Positions 34,901 through 46,758 of a DNA stretch of 64,000 bases are shown one piece after another (within the stretch, counting starts at the first letter, position 1; each line of letters opens with the position of its first letter). The translations under genes and the position numbers were made by a program. The stretch is from Synchiropus splendidus. Its lineage: Eukaryota; Chordata; Actinopteri; Syngnathiformes; Callionymidae. The notes under the pieces were generated by a model. It had not been told where the DNA came from and did not search any database. It saw only the letters and a program-made list of their open reading frames with translations. The stretch covers positions 12,416,501 to 12,480,500 of the forward strand of contig NC_071345.1 of NCBI RefSeq assembly GCF_027744825.2, in the 5' to 3' direction.

Positions 34901-37709
34901 AAACAGTCCAGCGCTGCCAACCCACAATAAACACTTAAAACCAAAGAAAAACAAAGTAACACAAGCCAGTTCTGGCTCGGCCAAAATATTTGAAGGATTA
35001 CAGGGTAGAAACAAGTTTCCCCTCAAGAACAATAGTTTCTTGAATTGTAATTCCTTTCAGTTTCCTGGAGTCAGCAGGATCTTTTTGGGGGGTAAAAGAA
35101 CAGTCAGTCTTTAATTCAACTCAAATACTTGTAGCTTTAATTCCATTATTAAAAGAGTTCTTGCAAACATGACCTTTATTCACTGCCAGGCCGGACTGCA
35201 AAAGACTGACAGCTCAAGGAGGAAGACCACTGGCCAAAGACCTGAGGACAGAAGTGTTCGCCAGGTCAGAGGACAAAATTTGACTCCCTGGTCACATGGT
35301 TCCGGCAGAGACGGGTAGAGGAATACAACATGTTTTTGAATGTCAATGTCATGATTAAGGAAAAGATTCAGGGTTTTGGTTAAGATGTTAAAGGAACTTC
35401 TTAAACAACTGTAAGCAGAATAAATAGAATTCATTCATTCATTTAATCCACATATTCTTGGGTTGAGAGGCAGATCCACAGTTTATTTATTTATTACATT
35501 TTAGTCATTTATTTTATGTTTTTTTCATTTGTTTTTTGTTTCATCTTATAGCCGTTGATTCTCCTTACTGTTGGGATTAAAAGATTAATGTATAGAGTTA
35601 AACAGTCATCTATTAACATTGGACTGTGGTGGGAGGAAACCAGAGTGCCCAGTGGAAACGAATGGAGTTGGAACAATACGTACACATGGTTGTTTATGGT
35701 AGAGCTGTTTTCACTTAAATTTATCTTTACTACTTAATTTCATGTTTACTTGGATTTTACGATGACTTTTCTTTTTTATGAAATGATATAAGTAAAGTGT
35801 GTTGGGGGAAACTGAATACATAAATCCACACAACAGTTCCCACATTTCATGTGGCGCTCTGGTTCCTAAATTTGTCAGTGTATTATATCCATTTTAATCT
35901 GCAGAGCCTCAAAGGTTCCGGTGGGTGTGGCAGCAGCGGCCAATAGTCTTCAGCCAGAGAAGCCGCACAGACGCTCGGAGACGACTCGGCCAGAGTTAAG
36001 CAGACCATCTCCATCCCACATTCTCACTCTGTTCTCTTCCACTTTCTCATTGCTCCTCTCAGCGTGAGGCGCATTGTTGTCCGAGCTCCTGCGGAGACAA
36101 GAAACAACCTGCTCGTCTTATAAAACCCCCATAACCAATTTCAATTCTCCAGCTCCTTCCAGCATTTGCTTGATCTAATTAAATTTGCACTGAGTGGTCC
36201 TGGGCACTGGAAACCTCCTTTGTGAGGTCTCTTGTGAGGGACAGGCAAAACAAATGGAGACCCCCGCAGGTGGAGATTAGAAGCAGACCCTCCATGTGGC
36301 TTTTTTTTTGTGTATAGGGGAAAAGGGAGTTCCAGAGGTCGCGAAGGTAGAAGTGAGACAAGGGGTCTGTGGTGGATGTGGTGGGCAAGGAGATGGAGAC
36401 AGGCGAGACAAGGAATGGAGAATGGCGACCACAAAAGACAAGTAGGAGGCGAATTCATGGCAAAAAAAAAAGAGACGGGCGGAGGGATGCAAGGGAAACA
36501 TGGAGGGGGGGCATCTATAGGCGACCGCTTGTTCACATTTTCATCCAACGGAAATGATGAATGACAAGATTGAAAAAAGAAAGTGACGACTTCAACAATA
36601 AGGATCCAATTCTTGCTGCTACAAAAACTGAAAACATAAAGAACAATAGAGGGGCAGTAAATTATTAGGAGACATGTTTAAAACTCCATTGTCGCCTGAC
36701 GCAGCGTCAGTAAACAGGCCGAGGTTTTCCTTTCTTCAGGAGCCTTCTGCCCTCTTCGGAGGGAATCCCATATCAGTGGCGACAAATTTCTCCTGAGTGT
36801 TCCAGTGTGGAACACTAGCCCAATTTTGAGGTCGACTGACTTAATTCGTGGCAGATCTTTCAGATTTTCGCAAGAATACTGGTGGTTTGATTACACTCTT
36901 TATTCATACTTAATAGTGACAGTAATAGTTCACAGACCATCGTGTCATTTTATCATCTAAACTGAACCTGTTCCAGTAACTTGGAGGCCCTGACATGAGT
37001 GCTGGAAAAGTTGGTGTTCTTCAAGAGGGACGTGTGGGGAAGAGTCAGAGAGAGCTCGGCAAGAAACCAAAAGTTTTCAATCTACATCTCACTTTTATTT
37101 TAAAGGAGGACTAGTGACTCTCGAGCGGCTTATTTCCAGCTGTGTCAACATGGGGATGTGTTAAGTCATCCATAAGTGGAGCCTCCTGTACTGTAAAAGA
37201 GCATCTGCTTGGCAAACAAATAAACACAGTCACTCAGGCCTCAAAACCTGCTGTTATGTTATGGTTGATGGACACATACTCACACGCAGACACACGCATG
37301 CAGCGTCATCAGATGAAGCGTGACCCTGGTCTAGTGGTTGCCATTGTCTTCCAGCAGCGTGTCGTACTGTGCATATAAAGATACACTCATATACTGTACA
37401 TGTCAAGAGCAGTGGTGGCAACATCTCCATAAAATAGTGGTTTTCATGATCTCTCGCTTTTAGTCTTGATAAAGAAATTCCTCTCCTCCATAGTCTTTTC
37501 AGATGAATGCCAGTGACGTCCTACTGAAACAAAATATATATACTTTCAAACTTCGCATGTGAAGACTGAAGAACATATTGAACGTGTTTTTACTTGATGT
37601 TCATCATTGTATTTCTTGTGACAATGACATAATATTTAGAATCGTTCAGTCTGTGATCTAACAACACAGTGATCTTTGTACGTACGTATCTTCATCAATA
37701 TGCTCTGAA
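31947..37709. other. Gene-free spacer
   Basis: No exon could be supported. 33290-33395 is strongly T-rich. 33600-33960 is AT-rich with A- and T-runs. 35618-35665 carries a short copy of the 'gtgggaggaaaccagagtgc' repeat also seen at 15050-15195. 36300-36515 is strongly purine-rich on the plus strand with G- and A-runs. The rest is unremarkable. Confidence 0.5.
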
Positions 37710-38170
37710 GACCCATTTATACTCAACGTTACCTTCGGACCTGGATACGGACGGAGCCTTTTGTGTTCTGTGTTCATTTCGTCCGTATTTTTAACTTTTC
37801 AATTCTAAATATAACTTGATTTTGTCCTTCTTTTTTCATTCTTTTCATCTGCTCTATAGAATCTACCTGAGAAAACATAACAATGGCGGAAATTCTCCGT
37901 CCTCCAGTCGCGATATATGTATCAGCCAATGCTGCCTCCGTTTCATCTTTAGTGCGAGAGATACATTATCAACACTTCTGCCACAGTCGCCATGTTGGTT
38001 TTGGAGTTTTTCATTGTCATGAACTTTTGACTCTGGACTGCTCTCCCTTGTTGATATATTGTTGAACAACAACACCAACACAAAGACTGCATGGAAGCAC
38101 GTGCTTTGTAATGGTAGCAATCTCTGACACGGATGTGTGCAATTTTGTACATAAAGGAGCATTAAACAGG
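37710..38170 (+). mobile_element. Harbinger-like MITE, near full length
   Basis: The left end gacccatttatactcaacg is the inverted partner of the right end of the related copy at 31490-31946. Its own right end (gtacataaaggagcatta) is a diverged form of the same terminus. The early segment acggacggagcc...cgtccgt is an internal inverted motif I associate with fish PIF/Harbinger non-autonomous elements, so the class is inference. It lies just downstream, in gene direction, of the candidate exon at 38224-38681, and the open frame of that exon continues into it by chance. Confidence 0.55.
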
Positions 38171-38223
38171 TTTTAATCATGATCCTTCCTTCGCTGCGGT
38201 GCAAGAGATATGAGAGGCGATAC

Positions 38224-38681
38224 CTTTTTAAAACATCGTCCCGGGGTTCGTATTTCTGACATTTCATTTTCATTCTCAACAGCAGCATAAAGAGGAACGC
38301 CAGGGAATGTCCACAATCGTGATCTGGAGTGGATCCCAAATCTTCAGCATCCACTGGAATGACACTGCTGACTATGTAGAAAGAAGATAAGTTGTTCTTT
38401 CCATCTTTTGTCAAAGAAGAAATTTGACAACTGAGGCCCCATATTGGTGAAGGAAGGATGGTCATATAGGCTCTATTACCTGCTGGGACGATAGTTTGTG
38501 ACAAGAAATGAGAAAACAAACTCTCCATAAGTGCACATGACTCCTGGCTTGTTCCACCATTGGATATCAGGAGATCCAGCTGAAAACCACCTAGTGAGGG
38601 CGTGAAAACATCTTGGACCAATTCCCATAATTCAAAGGAGTCTGCTGACTTGCAGGCTTTCTTTTCAAGTCCGATGTATAT
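38224..38681 (-). CDS. Candidate internal coding exon, unknown protein
   Basis: On the minus strand a 458-bp block follows an AG acceptor (tatctagcag at 38691-38682, possible branch point ctaat about 25 nt upstream, weak pyrimidine tract). It ends at a GT donor (aaaag|gtatcg, donor GT at 38223-38222). An in-frame stop lies only two codons before the acceptor, so the frame fits a splice entry. The exon codes for 152 residues (phase 0 in, phase 2 out), starting IYIGLEKKACKSADSFELW and including DVFTPSLGGFQLDLLIS, GTSQESCALMESLFSHFLSQ and FYIVSSVIPVDAEDLGS. The parent open frame is 273 codons, the longest of the window. The composition looks like an ordinary globular protein rather than a simple repeat. 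I do not recognise the family. No neighbouring exon was found, so it may be an orphaned exon or pseudogene piece. Confidence 0.4.
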
Positions 38682-40688
38682 CTGCTAGATATTTGTTGGT
38701 TTTATTAGAAGGCGGTACTTTGATATGGGAATGAAAGGCGGAAGAGCGGCATATGTGGCGGAGTCTGTTGCCTTCTGATGGATGGCCTCAGCGCGCAGCC
38801 TTGCCAAGTCTGGCTAGCTTCACACAGCTGGTCACTCTATCACCCCCTTCTCTTTATTCCATCTTCCACGGTGTCTTTCCTTAAGCTGCTCGATGCATAA
38901 CTCACACCAGAGCACGGCCACTTCCTTCCTAAAGTGAAGCGCAGGAAGATGAAGGGTGAGATCCTCCGTGCCGTGACGGGCCGTGTGAGTTATCCCTCAC
39001 ATCCGAGACGTATTCTTCAATGTTCGCACTTCTGCTCCGCTAATATATGTGTACACTGAAAGCACGATTCCTCAAACCTCCCAGAAACAGCATGATTTGT
39101 GTCCCGCGCGGAGACTGGGTCAGTGTGCTCTTTGATTTCAGCAGCACTGCCCTCTACTGGCTTTAAAAATAGAGCTGCCTAAGATGATGACTATATGCCT
39201 CCATTGCAAACACATTGCAAAGACATGTTTTAGTCTTGCATGCTGTGTAACTTAAGAGTGTGAAGAGGATTTATCCTCCTCTTTAATAGAGTACAGACTG
39301 GATAAATAAACATGGAGGGAGACACACACACGCTACGGTCCTATCCCCGACTGCCCAATTAGAGTTGACAGTAGGATTAAGGAAGGCTGACTCCCGGGGT
39401 CACGTGAACTCTGTTGATACAGTCTCTCTCTGGAGACACGCACGGGACTGATAACACAAAGAGAAGCATGTGTGTGTGTGCGCGTCCATAAAGAGTATAG
39501 AGAAACATTTGTTTTCCTGCGCTGTGTAGCAGAGCATTTGTGTGTAACGTGTGTGTGCACCCGGAAAACGCACCACAATACCCTCTCAACAAAAACTGCA
39601 AGACCCCTTTAGGTGTATTAAGTTACGCTCTAATCCATCATGGTATCAATGGCATCTATCATAACATTCTATCAACTGTGAATTCCAACATGCCAACAGC
39701 TACTGTAGGTCTCTTGATCCGGGCCACAAAAAAACTTCTGGTTACTTTTTTTTTTGTCTTAAAAAATTCTGGAGAAAAGAGGTGCCCCCCGGCGTCAAAC
39801 CTCACTCATGTTTGGTTAGCAACAGAATATCCATATCTCATAACGCCGCTGGTCGACCTGGACTGGTTCAGCTGAACTTGTGTGAGCTGCTTTAGTCAGC
39901 ACGCAGCAGATAATGGGCCTCAGTCTCGTCGGTGGCCCGCAGCCAACTATTTTGTTTTCTTCAAGCGGAGGACGAGAGGGAGAGAAAGTGAAGGTGGTTA
40001 CTCAACCGTGTGTCAGCGTGTAATGCATTACCCCGGTTAAGTGGCATAAATTGTTTACTCGCAGCTATTAAGTAATAGTCAAGTCCAAATACGTGCAGGA
40101 GCCAGAAGATACACAGATCCGATGTCAGGAGGTGATAGTACACACACGTACACCGCCACAGCACGCACACTGGTTTTGACTGGTTTAAAAGCATCTGACA
40201 TGAACTGGTTTGTGCTAGAAAGTTTCATTCACTCATCTGTTTTCTTCGCCTGACGTCACTCCTGAAGTGAAGGATTTATAGAGATTCAGCCACAGAGTCC
40301 CAGGATATTGAGCCACGAGCAGCTCTAATGTGTGTGTCTTTAAGACATCAACCTTGCAAATCTGGGAAAAACACACGTTTTTTTTCCTGATGTGGGAGGT
40401 GAAGATGGACAGATGTGTGTGAAAGGTTGCTGCCGAAGGTGTTTAACAGCTAGATGCAAACAATCACAAAACATCTGAGATAAGACTGGTCTCCTGAGAG
40501 TAGCAACTTATGAGGTCCAACAACGAAATGCAGGCCATCGTTATTTTAAACAAATAACTGATGGTCCACATTTCTCTGGCTGGGAAATGGGTCAGGGGTC
40601 ACGGAGGACTGACGCAGACTTGCCGTTCAGGTGCCAAACTTGAGAGGAAAAATCCAATTAAATGCATTTTTAAAATTTATTTTAAATC
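38682..40688. other. Gene-free spacer
   Basis: No supportable exon or mobile element. There are short GT-rich stretches near 39468-39485 and 39538-39560 and a T-run at 39747-39756. Confidence 0.5.
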
Positions 40689-41072
40689 CAGTTATTTCAT
40701 ATATATGGAGTCAGTATGTGAATAAAATTGTTCACCGTTTAATTATAATTTATACAACTAGTTTAAAATAATAAGCATGGATCAGTGAAAATTACTAAAA
40801 TACAGATAATAAAAAATGTGATTATACATATTGGTCAAACTATAGTAAGTATCGATACATTCGTGGTTTAAAGAACCTTGAATGTGGAAAAATAAAACAA
40901 GTGATAAATAAATAAATAATAAATCTCTCCAGAAGAATATTCAAAACAATGACATGATGACATGATACAACAAATAAATTAAATGAATAAATAAGAAGAA
41001 AACATCACAAACATTACTTGAAACTAGCAGAAAGGGGGACATTTTCACCCATTGTGTTTGAGTTTGTCAGAG
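40689..41072 (+). repeat. Direct duplication, left copy
   Basis: This segment is repeated in the same orientation at 42026-42525. Shared blocks include cagttatttcat, acaactagtttaaaat, gcagtgaaaatta-type sequence, aaatacagataataaaaaa, gaatgtggaaaaataaaaca, ctccagaagaatattca and acttgaaactagcagaaa. The copies are clearly diverged, so the duplication is old. No open frame is shared. Confidence 0.85.
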
Positions 41073-42025
41073 TAGTACAGGCCGAATGTGGCCTTAGCAA
41101 TGTTGGACTCCACAATGGAAGCATCGAGGAGCACTGACACAGAAAATGGTGTTTCCTAACTTCGCTCCTTCTAAACAAGTAGCTGATGTCCATCCACTCC
41201 TTCAGGAAACTGATGCCACTCTGGTAGATGACTGTGGCTCCCAAGCATCTCCACCATCCACACGGAACATGGGGACACCCTGGAAAGGTGGCCAGTCTAT
41301 AACAACTGTAAGAGTCTGAAGTTGTTATTTGAAAATAAATGGAATCTAAAGGCAATGTAAGAACAAACATCTTGAAAAAGGACCGGGTAAAACCCCAAGT
41401 ATGACCACATCACGGTTGCGAATCCATGACGTAGTCAGCGTACTATTCGTCTTTCTTTGAATAATAATGCGATGAATTGAGTGTGAATTTGTGTGGTCTC
41501 TGGTGAGTCGAGTATTTTCTGTCGTGCTCCAGGCGTGGGCTAACTGGCCGTGGTGCATGTGTGCGAGCTGGGCTCCATGTGGGGTGTTCTTTGACCTCGG
41601 CAGCCACCAGAGACATCATTACAATCAGCCACAGGATGGGCGTGAACGTTGGTCGGACGCCACAGAAAATGTCAAATCACACTCGCTGTTTTGATATGGA
41701 ATCCCTCCTGTGATGTGAAACATTCGCCGAGGCCTCCGCCAGCGGCCAAGCTCGACAGCAGCTCAGAGCTTAAAGTGTAATTGAACATGAAAAAGGTCTT
41801 TTTCTCGCAGCGTTTCCTTGGCGGCGGCCGCTGGCTAATGAGGGTATTGATTGCACTAACACATGCTGATGAAGGATCAATGGAGCAGGCGCCGCGCCGT
41901 GACATCTGTTAACAATGCTGCGGCGTGATGAAATGAACGTGGGCCCAGGACATGTCATCTGTCCTCCTTTCCTTAGCTGGAGCTAACTTACATGCTAATG
42001 GTGAGAACCGCGGCGGATTCCAATG
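41073..42025. other. Spacer between duplicated segments, enhancer-like
   Basis: About 950 bp of non-repetitive sequence between the two direct copies. From about 41690 to 42020 it is GC-richer (gcggcggccgctggctaatg) and mixes TAAT and ATTGATT homeodomain or PBX-like cores with balanced unique sequence, as in many vertebrate enhancers. The minus-strand frame at 41014-41370 shows no recognisable domain. Confidence 0.35.
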
Positions 42026-42525
42026 CAGTTATTTCATGCATTTATCGAGTCAGTGTGTGAATAAAGTTGCTCACCATTTCATTATAATGAATACAACTAG
42101 TTTAAAATCATAAGCATGCTGCAGTGAAAATTACGAAAATACAGATAATAAAAAAAATGTGATTAAAAAATTGGTCAAAATGTAGTAAGCATCGATACAT
42201 TTGCGGTTTAAAAAACATTGAATGTGGAAAAATAAAACAAGTGAGAAAATGAAATAGTCTTAACAAAAAAATATATATATATGTTTAAAAAATCTATATA
42301 ATTTATAATTGATATTTGGTTTGTTTTTTGGTTTTGTTTTGTTTTTTTAATATAAATATTTCTCCAGAAGAATATTCAGAGCAATGATAAAAGATCAATA
42401 CCATTATAAACACATCATAAAAACAAAAAAAAATTGAATTAAAGAAAAAAGAAAACATCACAAATGTTACTTGAAACTAGCAGAAATGCGAACATTTTCA
42501 CTCACTGTGTTTGATTTGGTCAGAG
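42026..42525 (+). repeat. Direct duplication, right copy
   Basis: Partner of 40689-41072 in the same orientation. It is about 115 bp longer, mainly through an AT-rich, T/G-rich insertion at about 42262-42358 between gaatgtggaaaaataaaaca and ctccagaagaatattca. Confidence 0.85.
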
Positions 42526-42889
42526 AAAGGGCCGGAAACTTTAGATGGAGAACTTCATTTATAGTCATGTTTTTCCATCCGATTTTTCATGTCATTTCAG
42601 TGGCACGTTGCACTCTTGCTGTTTGGGTTCCCATTCATCCTGGTCATTGCACCTGGCACTCACTCTTATTAGGTTCATAGGAAGTAAATTGGATTACTAT
42701 GTACAGTTTTGTGTGGCGTGAAAACAACTGGCATATAATGGCTGGCAATTTCCCTAATGTTTCAGAAAGTGTATTACTACTAGCCCTTTTTAAAAGCTAC
42801 AAATATTGGCCACGTACATTAAATATAAGCAATATAATTCAACAAAACAAATACTCACATAGCAAACAATGATGGGGGGAAAAAGGCAC

Positions 42890-43029
42890 CATCGAACATT
42901 ACTTTTTCCATCATCCTTTGCCTCAGCAAGTCCTTGCCGAGAAAACGCCAACACTTGGACTAAAGAGTCCTCACTGACTGGAAGGACAAAAGACTCATCA
43001 TCATTGTTCCTCTCTGCCGAACACTTCAA
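42890..43029 (+). pseudogene. Possible decayed THAP-like zinc-finger half-domain
   Basis: Read across frame changes, the segment suggests FFHHP, then a W in ANTWTKE, then DWK in the +2 frame, then DSSSLFLSAEHF. This order resembles the second half of THAP domains (HxFP ... W ... xW ... C-S-x-H-F), which occur in P-element-like and other transposon proteins and in host genes. The first two zinc ligands (CxxxxC) are not visible, the last cysteine position is a leucine, and at least one frameshift is needed. If real, it is a dead fragment. Chance resemblance is quite possible. Confidence 0.2.
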
Positions 43030-44794
43030 TATGTTAATAATTTGCAGTACAAAGGAGCTGCAGCCATTAGTGGCATTTATTTTCCTCTTTTTAGTTTGTG
43101 GTATTAGCTCATGAGCTGGACTAAGGCTAAGAAAGCACAGCAGCATCCTGCTGGTGTCAACCGTGTTTATTGTATTACATATGGACAGGAAGGGTCCCAA
43201 GTCCTCTCAGCAAATGCATTCTGAATCCATCAAAGGGTGACTGTGATTTAACCCCACATCATGAGACAGAATAATGAGAAACACAATGAGGTGATTTCAC
43301 AGCGTCGCAGCACAGCCTCGACTCATTACTCCTGCGTGTTCACTCGGAGAAGGTGAAGGACTTCATTTAGTCAGGCTTGAGTTAGTGACTGACCAGGAGT
43401 TGTTTTGTCTGTCTATACCCACCGGCAATATACGTTTTACGAATCCAACAGATCAAGAACATATAATGTTTTCACTGTGGCTCAGATGAGTGTGCAAGGT
43501 AAAGAAGAATGTAAAGCGTGTCTCAAACACGAGGCCCGGGTGTCAAATATGGGTCATTTTACGTGGCCCGCAACAATCTCAAATTCAGTTGGTGAAATAT
43601 TCACACATACCACACATTATATATTTATTGTCCCAAAATGACGCGGAACACAACTGTCGGGCTGTGCCCGGATAGAGCTTCTATCTGACCTATAAATCGT
43701 AAATGTTCGACAAGCTTATCCGCCATTCGTCAGAGAATCCTTATGTCCAGGATGTGTTAAAAGTGGGTTTATCCCATAATGAGGTCCGAAACCAGCCAGA
43801 GCTACGATCGTAAATGTTCAAAATGTTCAATATTTTGGCCAAACATCTTTTCGTGTGAGGAGAGAGTGAGTGCTCCTGACTTGAACTGTGACATGGCACA
43901 GAATGCAAGCAAACTTAAAAAAAAAAAAAAAAGAAAGGAAAAGAAATACGCCTCTTTCGGCTTCCAATTGAATCTCATTTCGCCCCCTGCGTTTGTTTCT
44001 GAGGCTTCCTATACAGAAAGGACACTGGGTGGGTTTACGGTCTTGCCTTGGTTCCCTCTGTATACTCATAAGGTTCTCTATATACTAAGTAGCTTTAAGC
44101 ATGAAGTACCGATCACGCTCACCACCCCATCCTCTTGAGCATCTCGGGCTGAGGGGACCTCATTGAAACGCCTGTGGGTCAGCATGCGACACACCCGGCT
44201 GACTTCTACGTCAACACTGGACACAAATGTTCACGCAACCACAGTCAATATGACTCGTTGGGATTAAGAATGTGTTGAAACATCAATTGACTTGTGAGAA
44301 CAAGTGTGCTGTAAGCTAGCTCTTGATCATGACACGTAAAGATGACAATGTTCAGGCTTGGAACAAGCAGTTTTCTATGATTATGAAAACAAATTCATCT
44401 GGAAAATGACAAAGTATTGCTGCAGATGGAGGGGGATTGTTAGTAGAAACAAAAAGTGACTGTTAATGTGAGCGTGTTTGAGTGTCTGACTAAAGACCTA
44501 TCCAGCGTGTGCCTTGCCTTTTAACTACTGAAACTGGGAAAGGCACCAGACTCTAGCAACCCTGTTGTGGAAGTAGATACTGGTTGAATGCATGAAAACA
44601 GTGTTTTCATAGAGGATTTCTTCTCATAACTGTGAAAGGTCCTGAAGCAGACACAGGCCAGACCCAACAAAGGCAGTGAAGAAGAAACGCATAACTGACT
44701 CTCTCACTCAGATCTTATGGAAAACTTTCTGACCCTTACACACATTCTAAGATGCATTTCTATCTGGAACTGCAGGTGCACACACATACAAATT

Positions 44795-44811
44795 CACACA
44801 CACACACACAC
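44795..44811. repeat. Short (AC)n microsatellite
   Basis: About eight AC units. Confidence 0.9.
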
Positions 44812-46701
44812 ATGCTAATCACTCACAACTGACTTTCCTCTGGCAGCAGATTTATTTATCAGATATCCGGCATGTCAGATTTAAGTTTCTGATACCAAAA
44901 GGGTATGAATAGCTACCTTCTCTTTCTCACACACAAACACACGTCCACCTTGGTAACGCACCGCAAAGGTCGCTGAAAACCTCTGAACTTCGTCCAAGGA
45001 AATTTTCCCAACTCTGCTAATGATTTGGACGGACAGAAAAAACAAACAGCTTTTCCTTCTGTGCCTGCTTGATAGCCATTTGGGTGCAATTTCCAGCTAT
45101 TAATACTTCATTTTCATAATTGCCGGGTCATCTCACGGGTGTCTGGGTATTTCTCCAACAGCTGGTTTGAAACAGAGTTTAGTCTGGCCAGGAAGATATT
45201 GCAAGATCGGGTCTGGTTCTAGTTAAAACACTATATCAAAGGTGATTTTCGGCACTTGTTTGATTTAAGTATTTACTTGCAGCAGGTCTGGAATACCACA
45301 TAGATGTGTTCATCCTACCTGCGCTGCGCTGTGCCACTAACCACAAAAGAACAAAGTCATCATCCAGAGACATTCTGAACATGTTTTTAGGAAAAATAAC
45401 AATATTGTATATACGTATATATATATTTCACAATGGAGAAATTCATTGTTCCAGAGTTGAGAACAAAGAACATGAGGCAGGAGGAGGGAGAAAAAGCAAC
45501 TCCCAAACTTTGTTGCCATAAGCTCATGTGAGTGAACAAGTCTTCGACCATAGATTTAAGCTTTGTGTTTCCTGAGCCGGTTTACAGGTTTTCACACGAT
45601 GATAGTGATAAGTAAAAACAAAATGGACACTGTACAACTATGCTTTGAATGCGCAACACAGAGGCGACTCGTATCAGTCATGTTCTGCCAATAATATTGT
45701 GGGGTGAAATTATACACGTGAGGGGCTTTGTCAGGCGACCGCATGCGCTGAGACAGCTTTGAGTTCTCAGAGCAGGCAGTTTTGGGCAGCACCCTTGTAT
45801 CTCTCACAAGACTCTATTGCAGCATGGGGCAGTCTTGTCATTGCAATGTATGCAATATAATGAAAAATATTTCCAACATCCAGAGCCTCTTCATGGAAAT
45901 GCAAAAACCCTCTCGTGTTATTTAAGAGGACTATTTTAAAAGTCAGGTCCTTATCACTTATTATTCTCACTCCAAAGGGACACTCACATCAACTTGCCAT
46001 CCCATGTTGGGCTGAGAGGTAAACCAAGTCTGTCTACTCAAGTGTGTCACTTGGTATATAAAGCACTGCAAATGATCGTATACTGTAGTAATATTCCACA
46101 TTAAACAGTAGATTCGGTTTAATGAGACAATTCCATGATTCCCGTCGCGATTCCATGGTCGCAGAAATCATAGGGCCCTAGTCATCAGAATGTGCAGCAA
46201 AATACGTATGTATTTAAGTAAATTCCTCAATATTAAAGTCTGGATTTTATGTTTTATTTATTCTCATTTCATTATCAATGTACCTGTGTAACACTATTGT
46301 AATGCCTGAATGAAAAAACTGGCACAGTTCAGTACTGTTCACAGTCACTGAATGGGTAACTTTATGCCACCCATAGTACTTGCATATACACGGTATATAA
46401 TAGTGTATCCACCCATAGGCTACCATAGGGTGTTACGTAGCTTAGCCCCTAACTCAGGGAGCGACTTAGCCAAAACAAGCAGTTCTTAGCATTTTGGGAT
46501 ATTGTGGTCGCCTTTAGTGTCTAACTCCCACAAAAATTGGTGGTGGTGGTGGTCAAGATGAATGTCACACATCCTACAACTGTCCTTTTGAAACAGCGGG
46601 AAGGAGAGCGCTTTACTGCATTGAAGAACCTTTGCTTCAACATGGGACGCAAAAGTCCATGTGAAAATAGTCACTATTTGACACCTTGGGTCTGAGTATG
46701 T

Positions 46702-46758
46702 GTTGGTTTTGGTGTAGGACTCGAACCACGAACGTTCGACTCCCACACCAGAACCAAC
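46702..46758. repeat. Long-stem palindrome (hairpin)
   Basis: Arms 46702-46726 and 46734-46758 are reverse complements at 22 of 25 positions around a 7-nt loop (cacgaac). In a plus-strand transcript one of the three differences is a G-U wobble, leaving two true mismatches. The arm has a B-box-like ggttcgagtcc on the minus strand, but no A box or cloverleaf fits, so it is not a tRNA gene. It could be the relic of a palindromic transposon or a small hairpin RNA. Confidence 0.7.

Larger units (their letters stand above)
42526..46701. other. Gene-free spacer
   Basis: Apart from the possible THAP remnant described separately, no exon is supported. At about 43521-43575 the sequence tctcaaacacgaggcccggg and cgtggcccgcaac resemble the GGCC-rich ends of fish hAT elements but have no clear partner end. 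There is a 14-base A-run at about 43918-43931 and a short (CA)n at 44795-44811. Confidence 0.45.

Noticed and set aside
36141..36548. 135-codon minus-strand proline- and serine-rich frame
   Set aside because: It follows from the purine-rich plus strand at 36300-36515; no domain or splice support.
46702..46758. tRNA gene on the minus strand because of a ggttcgagtcc B box
   Set aside because: The sequence is a simple two-arm palindrome without D or anticodon arms.
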